Notes: generated by a model not told the origin, from the sequence alone. A DNA stretch of 48,027 nucleotides from an uncultured Lachnospiraceae bacterium (GCA_902762905.1 CACWQE010000016.1:1-48027), one strand, 5' to 3'; positions 8,024 through 16,480 are shown, counted from the first letter of the stretch. Program-made: numbers and translations.

Positions 8024-8625
8024 ACTGCATTCTCCTTACAAAACCACTTCAGATAATCGTCCAAAAGATTCATATCTGTTTCATAGCTGCACTGACCATT
8101 GTTCTGATCCAGTTCATAATCCATCAGTCCATGTATTGTCATAGCAAAACTCACTGCGCTCATATCCGGATTTGTAAAATGAAGTATTTTATGTACTTCC
8201 ATCGCATAGAACAGCTGCTTCGTTGCAATGATCATCTTATCCGTCTCTTCTGCGACAATTTTTGCTGCCATAGGATTCAAACTTCTTTCAGAATAGATAA
8301 CCTTGTAGAAATTCAACATATTTTCCTGAAGATTCATCTGAATATATCCCTGCACTACAGTCTGCAGCACTTCATATGCGGTCTTCCCCTCAAAAAAGGT
8401 ACTGTAGTCTATTGGTTTGATATTCGCTGTTTCCTTTGCCTGCCTTCTGAGATACTCATACATAGCCTCAACAATTTCTTCCTTTGAAGCAAAATGTTTA
8501 TATAACGAAGGCTTCTTGATTCCGATTTTATCAGCAATCATACTCATTGAGACATTTGCAAGCCCTTTTCTTGCTGCAAGTTCAAGTGTTACCAGAACAA
8601 TCTCTTCTTTTCTGTTCATAGACAT
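8020..8625 (-). CDS. TetR-family transcriptional regulator
   Basis: The N-terminal 50 residues form the TetR helix-turn-helix (IVLVTLELAARKGLANVSMS, MIADKIGIKKPSLYKHFASK), followed by an all-helical ligand domain (about 150 residues) typical of the family in length. The ATG at 8625 has AGGAGG ten bases upstream; an ATG two codons later is also possible. It is the first gene of a two-gene unit with the DUF998 protein and has a clear promoter with an 18-bp imperfect palindrome just downstream of the -10, which fits autoregulation. Confidence 0.88.
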   Translation of the reverse strand: MSMNRKEEIVLVTLELAARKGLANVSMSMIADKIGIKKPSLYKHFASKEEIVEAMYEYLRRQAKETANIKPIDYSTFFEGKTAYEVLQTVVQGYIQMNLQENMLNFYKVIYSERSLNPMAAKIVAEETDKMIIATKQLFYAMEVHKILHFTNPDMSAVSFAMTIHGLMDYELDQNNGQCSYETDMNLLDDYLKWFCKENAV

Positions 8626-8672
8626 GTAAATCCTGCCTCCTACAGTCATTCATTACCCGTCGATAGTTTATC

Positions 8673-8721
8673 AGCTACCATTCGTTAGCTTAAAATTACC
8701 ACTTATTCATTATTATGTCAA
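8673..8721 (-). promoter_or_regulatory. Promoter and probable autoregulatory operator of the TetR-DUF998 unit
   Basis: On the minus strand TTGACA (8716-8721), a 17-base spacer and TAATTT (8693-8698) form a good promoter. Immediately downstream lies AGCTACCATTCGTTAGCT (8673-8690), an imperfect palindrome at the expected start of transcription. The position suits binding by the adjacent TetR protein. The rest of the 283-base gap holds the terminator at 8845-8880 and nothing else I can identify. Confidence 0.65.
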
Positions 8722-8844
8722 GCACAATATTATTTTCACTTGCTCATCCAACTTCCAAATGATATGTACATTTAATGTCCCTCCGTCTTGTAAAGAATCT
8801 CCATCCAAGATATATTACCGTGATTACGTACCAGTAATTTCTTT

Positions 8845-8880
8845 CAGAGAAAGGAGCCGACATGTTATAATGCCGACTCC
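8845..8880 (-). terminator. Intrinsic terminator of the alcohol dehydrogenase gene
   Basis: On the minus strand GGAGTCGGCAT and ATGTCGGCTCC form an 11-bp stem (with G-U pairs) around a short loop, followed by TTTCTCT. It is about 50 bases past the stop of the dehydrogenase gene. Confidence 0.7.
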
Positions 8881-8932
8881 TCTTATAATTTACATATTCA
8901 CTATATATTTATTACAGCTATGCAACAACTGC

Positions 8933-10078
8933 TTACATCAGCTTACGGAACATCTCTTCAAACTGTTCTAAGCTTGCCGGTCTAGGATTGCCCGGTGCAC
9001 ATGCATCCGCAGCAGCAGATTCGCACAGGAATGGAAGATCCTCTTCTTTCAACTTCTCTAACTTTGTAGGAATTCCAACATCAATAGATAACTGTTGTAC
9101 TGCATCAATAGCTGCCTGTCTGTATGTAGCCTGATCCATACCTGTCGTATCAATTCCAAATGCTTCTGCAATGGATCTATACTTCTCACCTGTATACTCT
9201 TTGTTGAACTCCATTACGATCGGAAGCATCATCGCACAGGCTACACCATGTGGTGTGTCATATACTGCACCAAGTGTATGTGCCATGGAATGTGCAATTC
9301 CAAGTCCTACATTAGAATATGCCATTGCTGTTACATACTGTGCAAGTGCCATGCCCTCACGTCCGTCCGGATCATTCTCTACTGCTTTTCTCAAGTTCGC
9401 TGCAATCAGTTTGATTGCCTCTAAATCCAGACAATCAGACAATTCCCATGCACCCGCAGTTGTATAACCTTCAATCGCATGTGTCAGAGCATCCATACCT
9501 GTCGACGCAGTCAATCCCTTTGGCATTGATGCCATCATGTCCGGATCGACAACTGCCACATCTGGGATATCATTCGGATCAACACAAACAAATTTACGTT
9601 TCTTCTCTACGTCCGTAATTACATAATTGATCGTTGACTCTGCACCAGTACCGCCAGTTGTAGGTACTGCGATCGTAAATACAGTTCTCTTCTTCGTCGG
9701 TGCAACACCCTCTAACGAACGTACATCTGCAAATTCAGGATTATTAATAATAATACCGATTGCTTTTCCTGTATCCATAGAAGAACCACCGCCGATAGTA
9801 ATCATAAAATCAGCACCGGCTGTCTTATATGCATCTACACCATGCAACACATTCTCAATCGTCGGATTAGGCTTGATATCAGAATATAATTCATATTCTA
9901 TGCCATTTTCCTTCAGCAAGTCGGTAACCTTCGCTGTCACTCCAAACTTCACCAGATCCGGATCTGACGCTACAAATGCTTTCTTAAATCCCTTTGACTT
10001 CACAATTCCCGGAATCTCTTTAATTGCTCCGTGCCCATGATAAGAAATTCCATTCAATACAAAACGATTCACTGCCAT
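8933..10078 (-). CDS. Iron-containing alcohol dehydrogenase
   Basis: A 381-residue group III alcohol dehydrogenase, usual for the family in length. The NAD(P)-binding part shows GGGSSMDTGKAIG and TIAVPTTGGTGAEST. The metal site follows: an Asp in the DPDMMA / STGMDALTHAIEGY region and His residues in GLGIAHSMAHTLGAVYDTPHG. Family members reduce aldehydes to alcohols during fermentation (ethanol, butanol, propanediol, lactaldehyde); the exact substrate cannot be read from sequence. The ATG at 10078 is chosen because GGAG lies eight bases upstream. It stands alone, with its own promoter and terminator. Confidence 0.92.
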   Translation of the reverse strand: MAVNRFVLNGISYHGHGAIKEIPGIVKSKGFKKAFVASDPDLVKFGVTAKVTDLLKENGIEYELYSDIKPNPTIENVLHGVDAYKTAGADFMITIGGGSSMDTGKAIGIIINNPEFADVRSLEGVAPTKKRTVFTIAVPTTGGTGAESTINYVITDVEKKRKFVCVDPNDIPDVAVVDPDMMASMPKGLTASTGMDALTHAIEGYTTAGAWELSDCLDLEAIKLIAANLRKAVENDPDGREGMALAQYVTAMAYSNVGLGIAHSMAHTLGAVYDTPHGVACAMMLPIVMEFNKEYTGEKYRSIAEAFGIDTTGMDQATYRQAAIDAVQQLSIDVGIPTKLEKLKEEDLPFLCESAAADACAPGNPRPASLEQFEEMFRKLM

Positions 10079-10179
10079 AATTATGTCTCCTTTCATATCT
10101 ACCTTTCGTAACTGCACTGCACATCAAACGCAAAAGTATATGTACAAATTGCATAACGAATTATTTTATTGTGCAAAAT

Positions 10180-10208
10180 ATTATAACACATTCCACAAAA
10201 TATAGCAA
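10180..10208 (-). promoter_or_regulatory. Promoter of the iron alcohol dehydrogenase gene
   Basis: On the minus strand TTGCTA (10203-10208) and TATAAT (10180-10185) are spaced by 17 bases. A loosely palindromic TTATAATATTTTGCACAA overlaps the -10 and resembles a weak Rex-type redox operator, which would suit a fermentation gene; the match is poor and this part is speculative. Confidence 0.6.
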
Positions 10209-10367
10209 TTCTAAGAAAAGAGAAAATCCTCAAATATTTCACAACCACCAATATTCATTTTACCGTGGCATTTCAACTATATATATGATATTATGGTCTC
10301 ACATTGTAAATAATAATTTTCGAAATAAACATATAATAATCAACGAATGAAAGGCTTGGTGTATATT

Positions 10368-12302
10368 ATGGCATATGATGATTATATTAAAGCACAGAAA
10401 ATGGGACTCAAAGCATTCAAAGCTGCTACCTCCCACGGACAATATCCATATCTTCCCGTATTAGATGAGATCTTATCTCATGCAGATATTGAATGTGAAG
10501 TTGCTTTGGGGGTTATGAATATTCCTTTGAATCAGGTAGTCGGAACCAGTACCTTTGGCAGAACGCAGGCATTTGCCTCAAACTTCATGCCGCTATTAGA
10601 TTATGGCAGCGAGTTCTCCGTAAAATGGTCCTCTTTAGTAGACGCCCAGATTGAAGAAGGAATTCATGATGCGATCAAAGTATATGAATATATGAACAAA
10701 TACTATGTGGTGGAAGGCAACAAACGTGTGAGTGTATTAAAATACTTCAACTCTCCAACCATTGCAGCAGATGTTACCCGTAAGGTTCCTAAGAGAAGTG
10801 ATGATCCTGACATTCAGATCTATTATGAATTCATGGCATTCTTCAAATTAACAAAGATCAACTACCTGCAGTTTTCCAAGTTAGGCAGTTATCCGAAGCT
10901 ATTGACCTTAGTCGGTAAGAATGATACCGATATATGGACGGACGATGAATGTATGGATTTCTCCTCCTTCCACACTGCATTTTACAAAGCATTTAAGGAA
11001 AAAGGCGGTAACAAATTAGAGAATATTACCTGCGGTGATGCCCTGCTCTTCTACCTTACCTTATACCCATATGAAGAAGCAAAAGACATGTTAAGCTCTG
11101 AGATCAAAGTGAATCTGGATAAGATCTGGCCAGAGATCTTGTTACAGGGCGAAGACGACACTGTCGAATTGTTAATGAATCCAACAGAAGAAACCAAGAT
11201 CATGACTTCTGTGTTAAGCAAGATCTCTACCAAAAAGAAAAAGGTTGCATTTGTCTACGACAAGGACCCTTCCGTCTCTGATTGGATCTACGGTCACGAG
11301 TTAGGAAGACTTCACTTAGAAGAGGCCTTAGGCGAGATCATCGAGACACACGCATATGTCACCAATGGGGTCAACGATAATGCGGAAAATATCCTCGAAG
11401 AGATCTGCAATGATGGCTGTGATATTATCTTCACCGTTACACCACAGCTTATCAAGGCATGTCTGAAAGTTGCCGTCGCACATCCTGAAGTGAAGATTTT
11501 AAACTGTGCTCTCAATTCATCACACACTGCAGTCCGAACCTATTATACCCGAATGTACGAAGCAAAATTCCTGACCGGAATGATCGCCGGTGCCATGTGT
11601 ACCAATGACAAGATCGGTTATGTAGCTGATTACCCAATCTATGGCATTGCCGCTAACATCAATGCTTTTGCGTTAGGTGCCAAGATGGTCAATCCACGTG
11701 CCACCGTATATCTTGCCTGGTCTACCATGAAAGACTTTGATATGACAGAATATTTCAAAGAACGCGGCATTACCTATATCTCCGCTCAGGATATGATCAC
11801 ACCGCAAAGTGATAACCGACAGTTCGGATTATTTGTAGAAAAAAATGATACAAAGAAAAATCTTGCCATGAGTATATACCACTGGGGTGCCTTCTATGAA
11901 GAACTTATTAACAGTATTATGCGAGGTTCCTGGAAGGTCGAAGATACCGGCGACAGCAAGGCTTTGAACTACTGGTGGGGCTTATCTGCCGGCGTTATTG
12001 ATGTTATATGCTCGAATAATCTTCCAATCGGCATAACCAAACTAATTCACTTAATGAAGCATAATATCTCTTCCGGCATGTTCCATCCATTTGTCGGACC
12101 GATCACGGACCAGGAAGGAAACATACGCTGCGAAGAAAATGATCTTCTTTCTCCAGAAGCAATCATGACTATGGACTGGCTTGTACCAAATGTAGTAGGT
12201 ACGATTCCTACAATTGATGAATTGGTAGAAGAAGCCAAACCGGTCGTGGAATTACGAGGACTTGATACAACAACAGAGAAAGGAGGAACGTCTTTGCTAT
12301 GA
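10368..12302 (+). CDS. Cytoplasmic fusion: ParB-like segment plus BMP/PnrA ligand-binding domain
   Basis: A 644-residue protein with no signal peptide or lipobox, so it should be cytoplasmic. The C-terminal part (from about residue 290) is a BMP/PnrA-type periplasmic-binding fold: KKVAFVYDKDPSVSDWIYG, the CDIIFTVTPQ stretch, YEAKFLTGMIAGAM and KIGYVADYPIYGIAANINAF. In secreted relatives this fold binds nucleosides. The N-terminal part includes EGIHDAIKVYEYMNKYY followed by VVEGNKRVSVLKYF, which resembles the ParB/sulfiredoxin-like motif (GERR-type loop). No ABC transporter genes are nearby. The stop overlaps the start of the metallophosphoesterase gene by four bases, so the two are translationally coupled. 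I infer an intracellular nucleoside- or nucleotide-sensing role; this is not established. The ATG at 10368 is preferred over 10347, with AAAGG about 13 bases upstream. Confidence 0.8.
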   Translation: MAYDDYIKAQKMGLKAFKAATSHGQYPYLPVLDEILSHADIECEVALGVMNIPLNQVVGTSTFGRTQAFASNFMPLLDYGSEFSVKWSSLVDAQIEEGIHDAIKVYEYMNKYYVVEGNKRVSVLKYFNSPTIAADVTRKVPKRSDDPDIQIYYEFMAFFKLTKINYLQFSKLGSYPKLLTLVGKNDTDIWTDDECMDFSSFHTAFYKAFKEKGGNKLENITCGDALLFYLTLYPYEEAKDMLSSEIKVNLDKIWPEILLQGEDDTVELLMNPTEETKIMTSVLSKISTKKKKVAFVYDKDPSVSDWIYGHELGRLHLEEALGEIIETHAYVTNGVNDNAENILEEICNDGCDIIFTVTPQLIKACLKVAVAHPEVKILNCALNSSHTAVRTYYTRMYEAKFLTGMIAGAMCTNDKIGYVADYPIYGIAANINAFALGAKMVNPRATVYLAWSTMKDFDMTEYFKERGITYISAQDMITPQSDNRQFGLFVEKNDTKKNLAMSIYHWGAFYEELINSIMRGSWKVEDTGDSKALNYWWGLSAGVIDVICSNNLPIGITKLIHLMKHNISSGMFHPFVGPITDQEGNIRCEENDLLSPEAIMTMDWLVPNVVGTIPTIDELVEEAKPVVELRGLDTTTEKGGTSLL

Positions 12303-12895
12303 ATATACTTGTACTTGCAGATGAAGAATCCAAGTACCTATGGGACTATTTTGAAAAAAGTAAGTTAGATGGTATTGATTTGATTATTTCCTGTGGCGAC
12401 CTGAAACCACAATATTTATCCTTTTTGGCAACCTTTGCCAAAGTTCCAATTCTATATGTACACGGTAATCATGATGCCGTCTATGATGAGACACCTCCAG
12501 ATGGTTGTATCTGTATTGACGATGATCTCTACGTATACAAAGGAATCCGTATCCTTGGACTCGGTGGCTCTAGATGCTATAATTTCGGAACCTACCAATA
12601 CACAGAAAAGGAAATGCGTTCCCGCATCTTTAAACTGCGTCGTAAATTACGAAAATACGGTGGATTTGACATATTAGTCACCCATGCTCCCGCCTTTGAG
12701 TTAAATGACGGCGAAGATCTTCCACATAGAGGTTTTGAAGCCTTTCGCGACCTGTTAGACAAATACAGACCAAAATATTTCCTGCATGGTCACGTACATC
12801 TTACATATAACTGGCAGCAAAAACGGGAATGTACCTATAATGATACCACAACGGTTATTAATGCCTATGAGCGCTACCTCTTCGAATACAAATAA
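12299..12895 (+). CDS. Metallophosphoesterase (calcineurin-like)
   Basis: A compact 198-residue phosphoesterase with most family motifs: a first Asp in VLADEESKY (the usual DxH histidine is not present), IISCGDLKPQ (GD), YVHGNHDA (GNHD), LVTHAPAF (H) and FLHGHVHLTY (GHxH). Such enzymes hydrolyse phosphomono- or diesters with two metal ions. The missing first His is a notable departure and may change metal binding. ATG overlaps the stop of the ParB-BMP gene (ATGA), with GGAGG eleven bases upstream. The coupling suggests the sensor-like protein and the phosphoesterase act on the same phosphorylated metabolite, which is inference. Confidence 0.87.
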   Translation: MNILVLADEESKYLWDYFEKSKLDGIDLIISCGDLKPQYLSFLATFAKVPILYVHGNHDAVYDETPPDGCICIDDDLYVYKGIRILGLGGSRCYNFGTYQYTEKEMRSRIFKLRRKLRKYGGFDILVTHAPAFELNDGEDLPHRGFEAFRDLLDKYRPKYFLHGHVHLTYNWQQKRECTYNDTTTVINAYERYLFEYK

Positions 12896-12897
12896 CA

Positions 12898-12920
12898 TAC
12901 ACCCTTGCACAGCGTAAGGA
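12898..12920 (+). repeat. Left arm of a 23-bp inverted repeat split by the IS
   Basis: TACACCCTTGCACAGCGTAA plus GGA lies directly outside the left end of the IS. Its reverse complement, with one change, lies directly outside the right end (14577-14599). Joined without the IS, the arms give a nearly perfect hairpin between two convergent genes. The core CCCTTGCACAGCGTAAG also forms the inner ends of the window-edge repeats. Confidence 0.85.
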
Positions 12921-12942
12921 GGACACTGAAAAAGTAGATAGT

Positions 12943-12985
12943 ACCGCCTATATTTGATATAATATATATATCAAATATAGGCGGT
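12943..12985 (+). promoter_or_regulatory. Long hairpin over the transposase leader
   Basis: ACCGCCTATATTTGATA is followed, after an AT-rich loop, by its exact complement TATCAAATATAGGCGGT, ending eight bases before the transposase ATG. The GGCGGT that could act as ribosome binding site is in the stem. In a transcript entering from outside, such a stem would hide the start of translation, a known way for IS elements to avoid activation by read-through. Confidence 0.75.
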
Positions 12986-12992
12986 GTTTTTT

Positions 12993-14456
12993 ATGATTGA
13001 ACAACAGCAAAAATTAGTACTAAGTCCGTACATAGAAATATACGAGTTGATAATTCCAAAAGATAATCTTCTTCGTAAAATAAAAGAATTAGTAGATTTT
13101 GGGTTTATCTATGATGAATTGATTGACAAATATTGTATCGACAATGGCCGAAATGCTATTTCGCCTATAAGAATGTTCAAATATCTTCTCTTAAAAGCTA
13201 TTTATAATCTGTCAGATGCTGATTTGGTTGAACGTTCCAAATATGACATGTCTTTTAAATATTTTTTGGATATGGCACCAGAAGATGATGTAATAAATCC
13301 AAGTTCATTGACTAAGTTTCGCAAGCTGCGCTTAAAGGATATGGATCTTTTAGACATGCTGATCGCCAAAACAGTTGAGATAGCAATAGACAAAAGAATT
13401 ATAAAATCCAAATCTATCATTGTAGATGCTACTCATACAAAATCAAGATATAACCAAAAAACGCCAAGACAAGTTCTTCAGGAACGATCTAAGAAACTGC
13501 GACAAGCCGTCTATCAAATTGATAAAACAATGAAAGATATTTTTCCTAATAAAAACACTGAAAACTCTTTAGAAAAAGAATTAGAATATTGCAGACAACT
13601 GATTTCAGTTATAAAAGAAAATGAAGAAGTATGTAGTTATCCTAAAGTAACAGAAAAGTTACATTTATTAGAAGAGTCTGTCGATGATGATACGGAACAT
13701 TTGAACACGTCTAAAGATAGAGATGCAAAAATTGGACACAAGACAGCAGATACCTCTTTCTTTGGATACAAAACGCATATAGCGATGACAGAAGAACGGA
13801 TAATTACAGCAGCTACAATAACCAGCGGTGAAAAAACAGATGGTAAAGAATTACCGAAACTTGTACAAAAGAGCAAAAGTGCCGGAATGCAAATTGATAC
13901 GGTCATTGGTGACAAGGCTTATTCTGACAAGAAAAATATTGACGCAGCAAAAGAAGGTGGTTATGAATTAATTGCAAAATTGTGTACCAATGTTACTCAG
14001 GGAAAACGAAAGAAAGAAGATCAGTTTGAATATAATAAAGATGCTGGAATGTACCAATGTAAGGCAGGTCATTTAGCTGTACATAAATATACAGAAAAGA
14101 GATCAACGGAAAAACCAAATAGAAATCCACGGACAATTTATTCATTTGATATTAAAAAATGCAAAACTTGTCCATATCAAGAAGGTTGTTACAAAAAAGG
14201 AGCAAAAAGAAAAACCTATACGGAAACAATAATTTGTGATTCACATAGTGAACAAGCTAAATTTCAAGAAACTGAGTATTTTAAAGGAAAAATGAAAGAA
14301 CGATATAAAATAGAAGCCAAGAACGGTGAACTAAAACAACGACATGGTTATGACATAGCGTCATCATCAGGTCTTGCTGCTATGGAAATGCAAGGGGCAA
14401 TGACTATTTTTGCAGTAAATCTTAAAAGAATTGTTAAACTGATTAACGAAAAATAA
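12993..14456 (+). CDS. IS1182-family transposase (DDE)
   Basis: A 487-residue DDE transposase. The N-terminal 100 residues are the DUF772-type segment (DNLLRKIKELVDFGFIYDEL; RMFKYLLLKAIYNLSDADLV). The catalytic core has Asp in IIVDATHTKSRYN, Asp in VIGDKAYSDKKN and Glu in YKIEAKNGELKQRHG. A cysteine cluster (CKTCPYQEGCYKKG) sits before the last Glu, as in other IS1182 enzymes. The frame is complete with no stop or frameshift, so the element may be active. A GTG at 12984 in the same frame is within the leader hairpin; the ATG at 12993 is preferred. Confidence 0.92.
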   Translation: MIEQQQKLVLSPYIEIYELIIPKDNLLRKIKELVDFGFIYDELIDKYCIDNGRNAISPIRMFKYLLLKAIYNLSDADLVERSKYDMSFKYFLDMAPEDDVINPSSLTKFRKLRLKDMDLLDMLIAKTVEIAIDKRIIKSKSIIVDATHTKSRYNQKTPRQVLQERSKKLRQAVYQIDKTMKDIFPNKNTENSLEKELEYCRQLISVIKENEEVCSYPKVTEKLHLLEESVDDDTEHLNTSKDRDAKIGHKTADTSFFGYKTHIAMTEERIITAATITSGEKTDGKELPKLVQKSKSAGMQIDTVIGDKAYSDKKNIDAAKEGGYELIAKLCTNVTQGKRKKEDQFEYNKDAGMYQCKAGHLAVHKYTEKRSTEKPNRNPRTIYSFDIKKCKTCPYQEGCYKKGAKRKTYTETIICDSHSEQAKFQETEYFKGKMKERYKIEAKNGELKQRHGYDIASSSGLAAMEMQGAMTIFAVNLKRIVKLINEK

Positions 14457-14490
14457 TAGAAAATATCTCATATCAAGTGAGATAAATGTT

Positions 14491-14530
14491 AAAAAATCCA
14501 CCAGAATAAAAATAAACACTGGTGGATTTT
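14491..14530 (+). terminator. Terminator at the IS right end
   Basis: AAAATCCACCAG and CTGGTGGATTTT form a perfect 12-bp stem around an A-rich loop, with the stem closing in a run of T on either strand, so it can act in both directions. Confidence 0.75.
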
Positions 14531-14576
14531 CTGTTTGATATAAAATCTTACTCAAAAGCTATCTTTTTCAGTGCCC

Positions 14577-14599
14577 TCCTTACGCTGTGTAAGGGTGTA
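14577..14599 (-). repeat. Right arm of the inverted repeat split by the IS; contains the patatin stop
   Basis: TCCTTACGCTGTGTAAGGGT plus GTA mirrors the left arm at 12898-12920 with one difference (T for C). The last codons of the patatin gene (HPYTA and stop) are written within this arm, so the repeat reaches into a coding end. Confidence 0.85.
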
Positions 14600-15431
14600 A
14601 ATACTCCTGTAGTGCGGGAATGGAATGTCGTCCATCCTGTAGTCCAAGATCATAAACCTCCTGCAGTTTATCTGCATCTTTCTCAATCCGCCTGATTCCA
14701 ATTGGAGAAGATGGACGGATTACAAATACTTTGCCTTGTTTTTCCAGCCAACGGAGATGTGCTACACTGGCGTTATAGGATTCATATCGATGTTCTAATG
14801 TCTGGCGGAATTCCGGATACTTATGGTAGCGTAATTCTGCCGGCAGCTTGGAAGAAGGCTTCTTCCGATAGCTAAAGTCACGTGTTAAAACAACGATGAT
14901 ACGGTCATATCCTAACTCCATCATTTTCTCATAAGGGATACTGTCAGAAATTCCACCATCTAAATATGGAATACCATCTAAATAAACCGGTTTTGATACT
15001 AATGGCATTGATGCTGATGCACGAAGCACCTCCATCTGTTCGAACACACTGTGAATCTGTATATACTCCGGTTTGCCAGTCTGCATATTCGTTACCACCG
15101 CATAAAACGGTATCCCCGAATTCTTAAACGTCTCATCGTCAAACACATCCAATTCATATGGAACAGTATAATAAGCGAAATCAGTGTTCACAATATTACC
15201 CGTAGTAAGCAGCGAATGCATTCCCATATAACGTTTATCACCATTAAACTTCTTATTATACCGGATGGAACGCCCTCTCTGTTTCGACAGATAATTCACA
15301 CCAAATAAGACACCGGCAGACACACCAATGACACCATCTACCTGAATCCCTTCATCTAACATGATATCTAATACTCCTGCCGTGTACATACCACGCATGG
15401 CTCCGCCTTCTAATACTAAACCTACTCTCAT
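14580..15431 (-). CDS. Patatin-like phospholipase
   Basis: A 283-residue patatin-fold acyl hydrolase acting inside the cell on lipids. The oxyanion-hole glycines are in LEGGAMRGMYTAGVL, the nucleophile Ser38 in GVSAG, and the partner Asp158 in YLDGG, giving the Ser-Asp dyad. It closely follows the pattern of bacterial YjjU/RssA-like proteins. Its start overlaps the antiporter stop by four bases, so it is the second gene of that operon and shares the manganese riboswitch control. The C-terminal codons lie in the inverted repeat interrupted by the IS, but the frame remains closed. Confidence 0.9.
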   Translation of the reverse strand: MRVGLVLEGGAMRGMYTAGVLDIMLDEGIQVDGVIGVSAGVLFGVNYLSKQRGRSIRYNKKFNGDKRYMGMHSLLTTGNIVNTDFAYYTVPYELDVFDDETFKNSGIPFYAVVTNMQTGKPEYIQIHSVFEQMEVLRASASMPLVSKPVYLDGIPYLDGGISDSIPYEKMMELGYDRIIVVLTRDFSYRKKPSSKLPAELRYHKYPEFRQTLEHRYESYNASVAHLRWLEKQGKVFVIRPSSPIGIRRIEKDADKLQEVYDLGLQDGRHSIPALQEYLHPYTA

Positions 15432-16363
15432 TTTAACACCACCAAATATACAAAATATGCTACATACGCCAACAGCATTAATACTCCACCTACTCTGCCA
15501 AGCTTACGATCCCGGAATACGCAAAGCCATAACAAGATTCCCGCCGCTAAACTGATCAGACAATCAACCATAAAACCAGCTTGAAATACAACCGGTGTGA
15601 TCAATGCTGTAGTTCCAACAACAAATAAAATATTTAAAATATTACTTCCTACAATATTACCAATTGCAATATCTGCTTTACCTTTTCTCGCTGCTGACAC
15701 AGAAGTTACCAATTCCGGCAAAGAAGTTCCCAATGCCACAATCGTAAGTCCAATAAACCTCTGACTAAGTCCCGCTGCCTTTGCAATCTTTGTTGCCGCA
15801 TCTACTGTTACATCACTTCCCCAAACAACTAAAATCAATCCGGCTATGACAAATAATATTAACATCCAAACCGGACGCTTCTGTATCTCTTCTGACTCCT
15901 CCTTGTTATTCTTTGCCATAATAAAAAGATATGACAAATAGATAAGAAATGCAATCCATAAAATTACACCTTCCCAGAAAGTAATATGTCCACTGGTATA
16001 TCCGAAAAAGGCTAATAACACGGTAATAACCAGCATAAATGGAATCTCATATTGCACGGTTGATTTCTGTACGGAAACTGCAACGATCACAGAAGTAATT
16101 CCCAATATAATTAACACATTCAATATATTACTTCCTACAATATTACCAATTGTAATATCTGCATTTCCTTTGAGTGCGGCCGTAATACTAACTGCAGCCT
16201 CCGGAGCGCTCGTCCCCATTGCCACGATGGTAAGTCCGATCACAAGCTGTGGAATCCCAAACTTATCAGCGATTCCCGCTGCCCCATCCACAAACCAGTC
16301 AGCCCCTTTCACCAACATTACAAAGCCAACCGCTAATAATACCAATTGCAACACTAATTCCAT
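15428..16363 (-). CDS. CaCA-family cation antiporter (Na+/Ca2+ exchanger-like, YrbG type)
   Basis: A 311-residue membrane exchanger with two homologous halves of about five helices each. Both halves carry the alpha repeats: GLTIVAMGTSAPEAAVSI with GNIVGSNILNVL, and GLTIVALGTSLPELVTSV with GNIVGSNILNIL. Acidic Glu in SAPE and LPE bind the cation. Homologues are named calcium/sodium antiporters. Here a yybP-ykoY riboswitch and terminator stand in the leader, so I infer that Mn2+ is a physiological export substrate. The ATG is preceded by AAAGGAGG. It is followed by the patatin gene with a four-base overlap. Confidence 0.92.
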   Translation of the reverse strand: MELVLQLVLLAVGFVMLVKGADWFVDGAAGIADKFGIPQLVIGLTIVAMGTSAPEAAVSITAALKGNADITIGNIVGSNILNVLIILGITSVIVAVSVQKSTVQYEIPFMLVITVLLAFFGYTSGHITFWEGVILWIAFLIYLSYLFIMAKNNKEESEEIQKRPVWMLILFVIAGLILVVWGSDVTVDAATKIAKAAGLSQRFIGLTIVALGTSLPELVTSVSAARKGKADIAIGNIVGSNILNILFVVGTTALITPVVFQAGFMVDCLISLAAGILLWLCVFRDRKLGRVGGVLMLLAYVAYFVYLVVLK

Positions 16364-16432
16364 AAATTAGAATCCTCCTTTTGATAGATAAGAAATATAT
16401 GTTCCTGAAATATGTTTCTTAGAACATAACGT

Positions 16433-16480
16433 AAAAACGAGACTATTATTGCACACAAAAAGTACAATAATAGTCTCGTT
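16433..16480 (-). terminator. Expression-platform terminator of the Mn riboswitch
   Basis: On the minus strand AACGAGACTATTATTG and CAATAATAGTCTCGTT form a perfect 16-bp stem around a 13-base loop, followed by TTTTTACG. The left arm of the terminator contains the 3' half of aptamer helix P1 (CTATTATTGT), so aptamer and terminator exclude each other: metal binding should favour read-through. Confidence 0.88.

Larger units (their letters stand above)
12921..14576 (+). mobile_element. IS1182-type insertion sequence
   Basis: The element is 1656 bp long. Its left end begins GGACACTGAAAAAG and its right end, reversed, begins GGGCACTGAAAAAG, giving terminal inverted repeats with one mismatch over 14 bases. 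It holds one intact transposase gene, a hairpin over the transposase leader and a terminator near the right end. No direct target duplication is evident; instead the element sits exactly at the centre of a palindrome, an insertion habit reported for IS1182 relatives. Its AT-rich coding sequence differs from the neighbours, fitting recent arrival. Confidence 0.9.

Noticed and set aside
10368..12302. ABC transporter substrate-binding lipoprotein
   Set aside because: There is no signal peptide, no lipobox and no permease or ATPase gene beside it.
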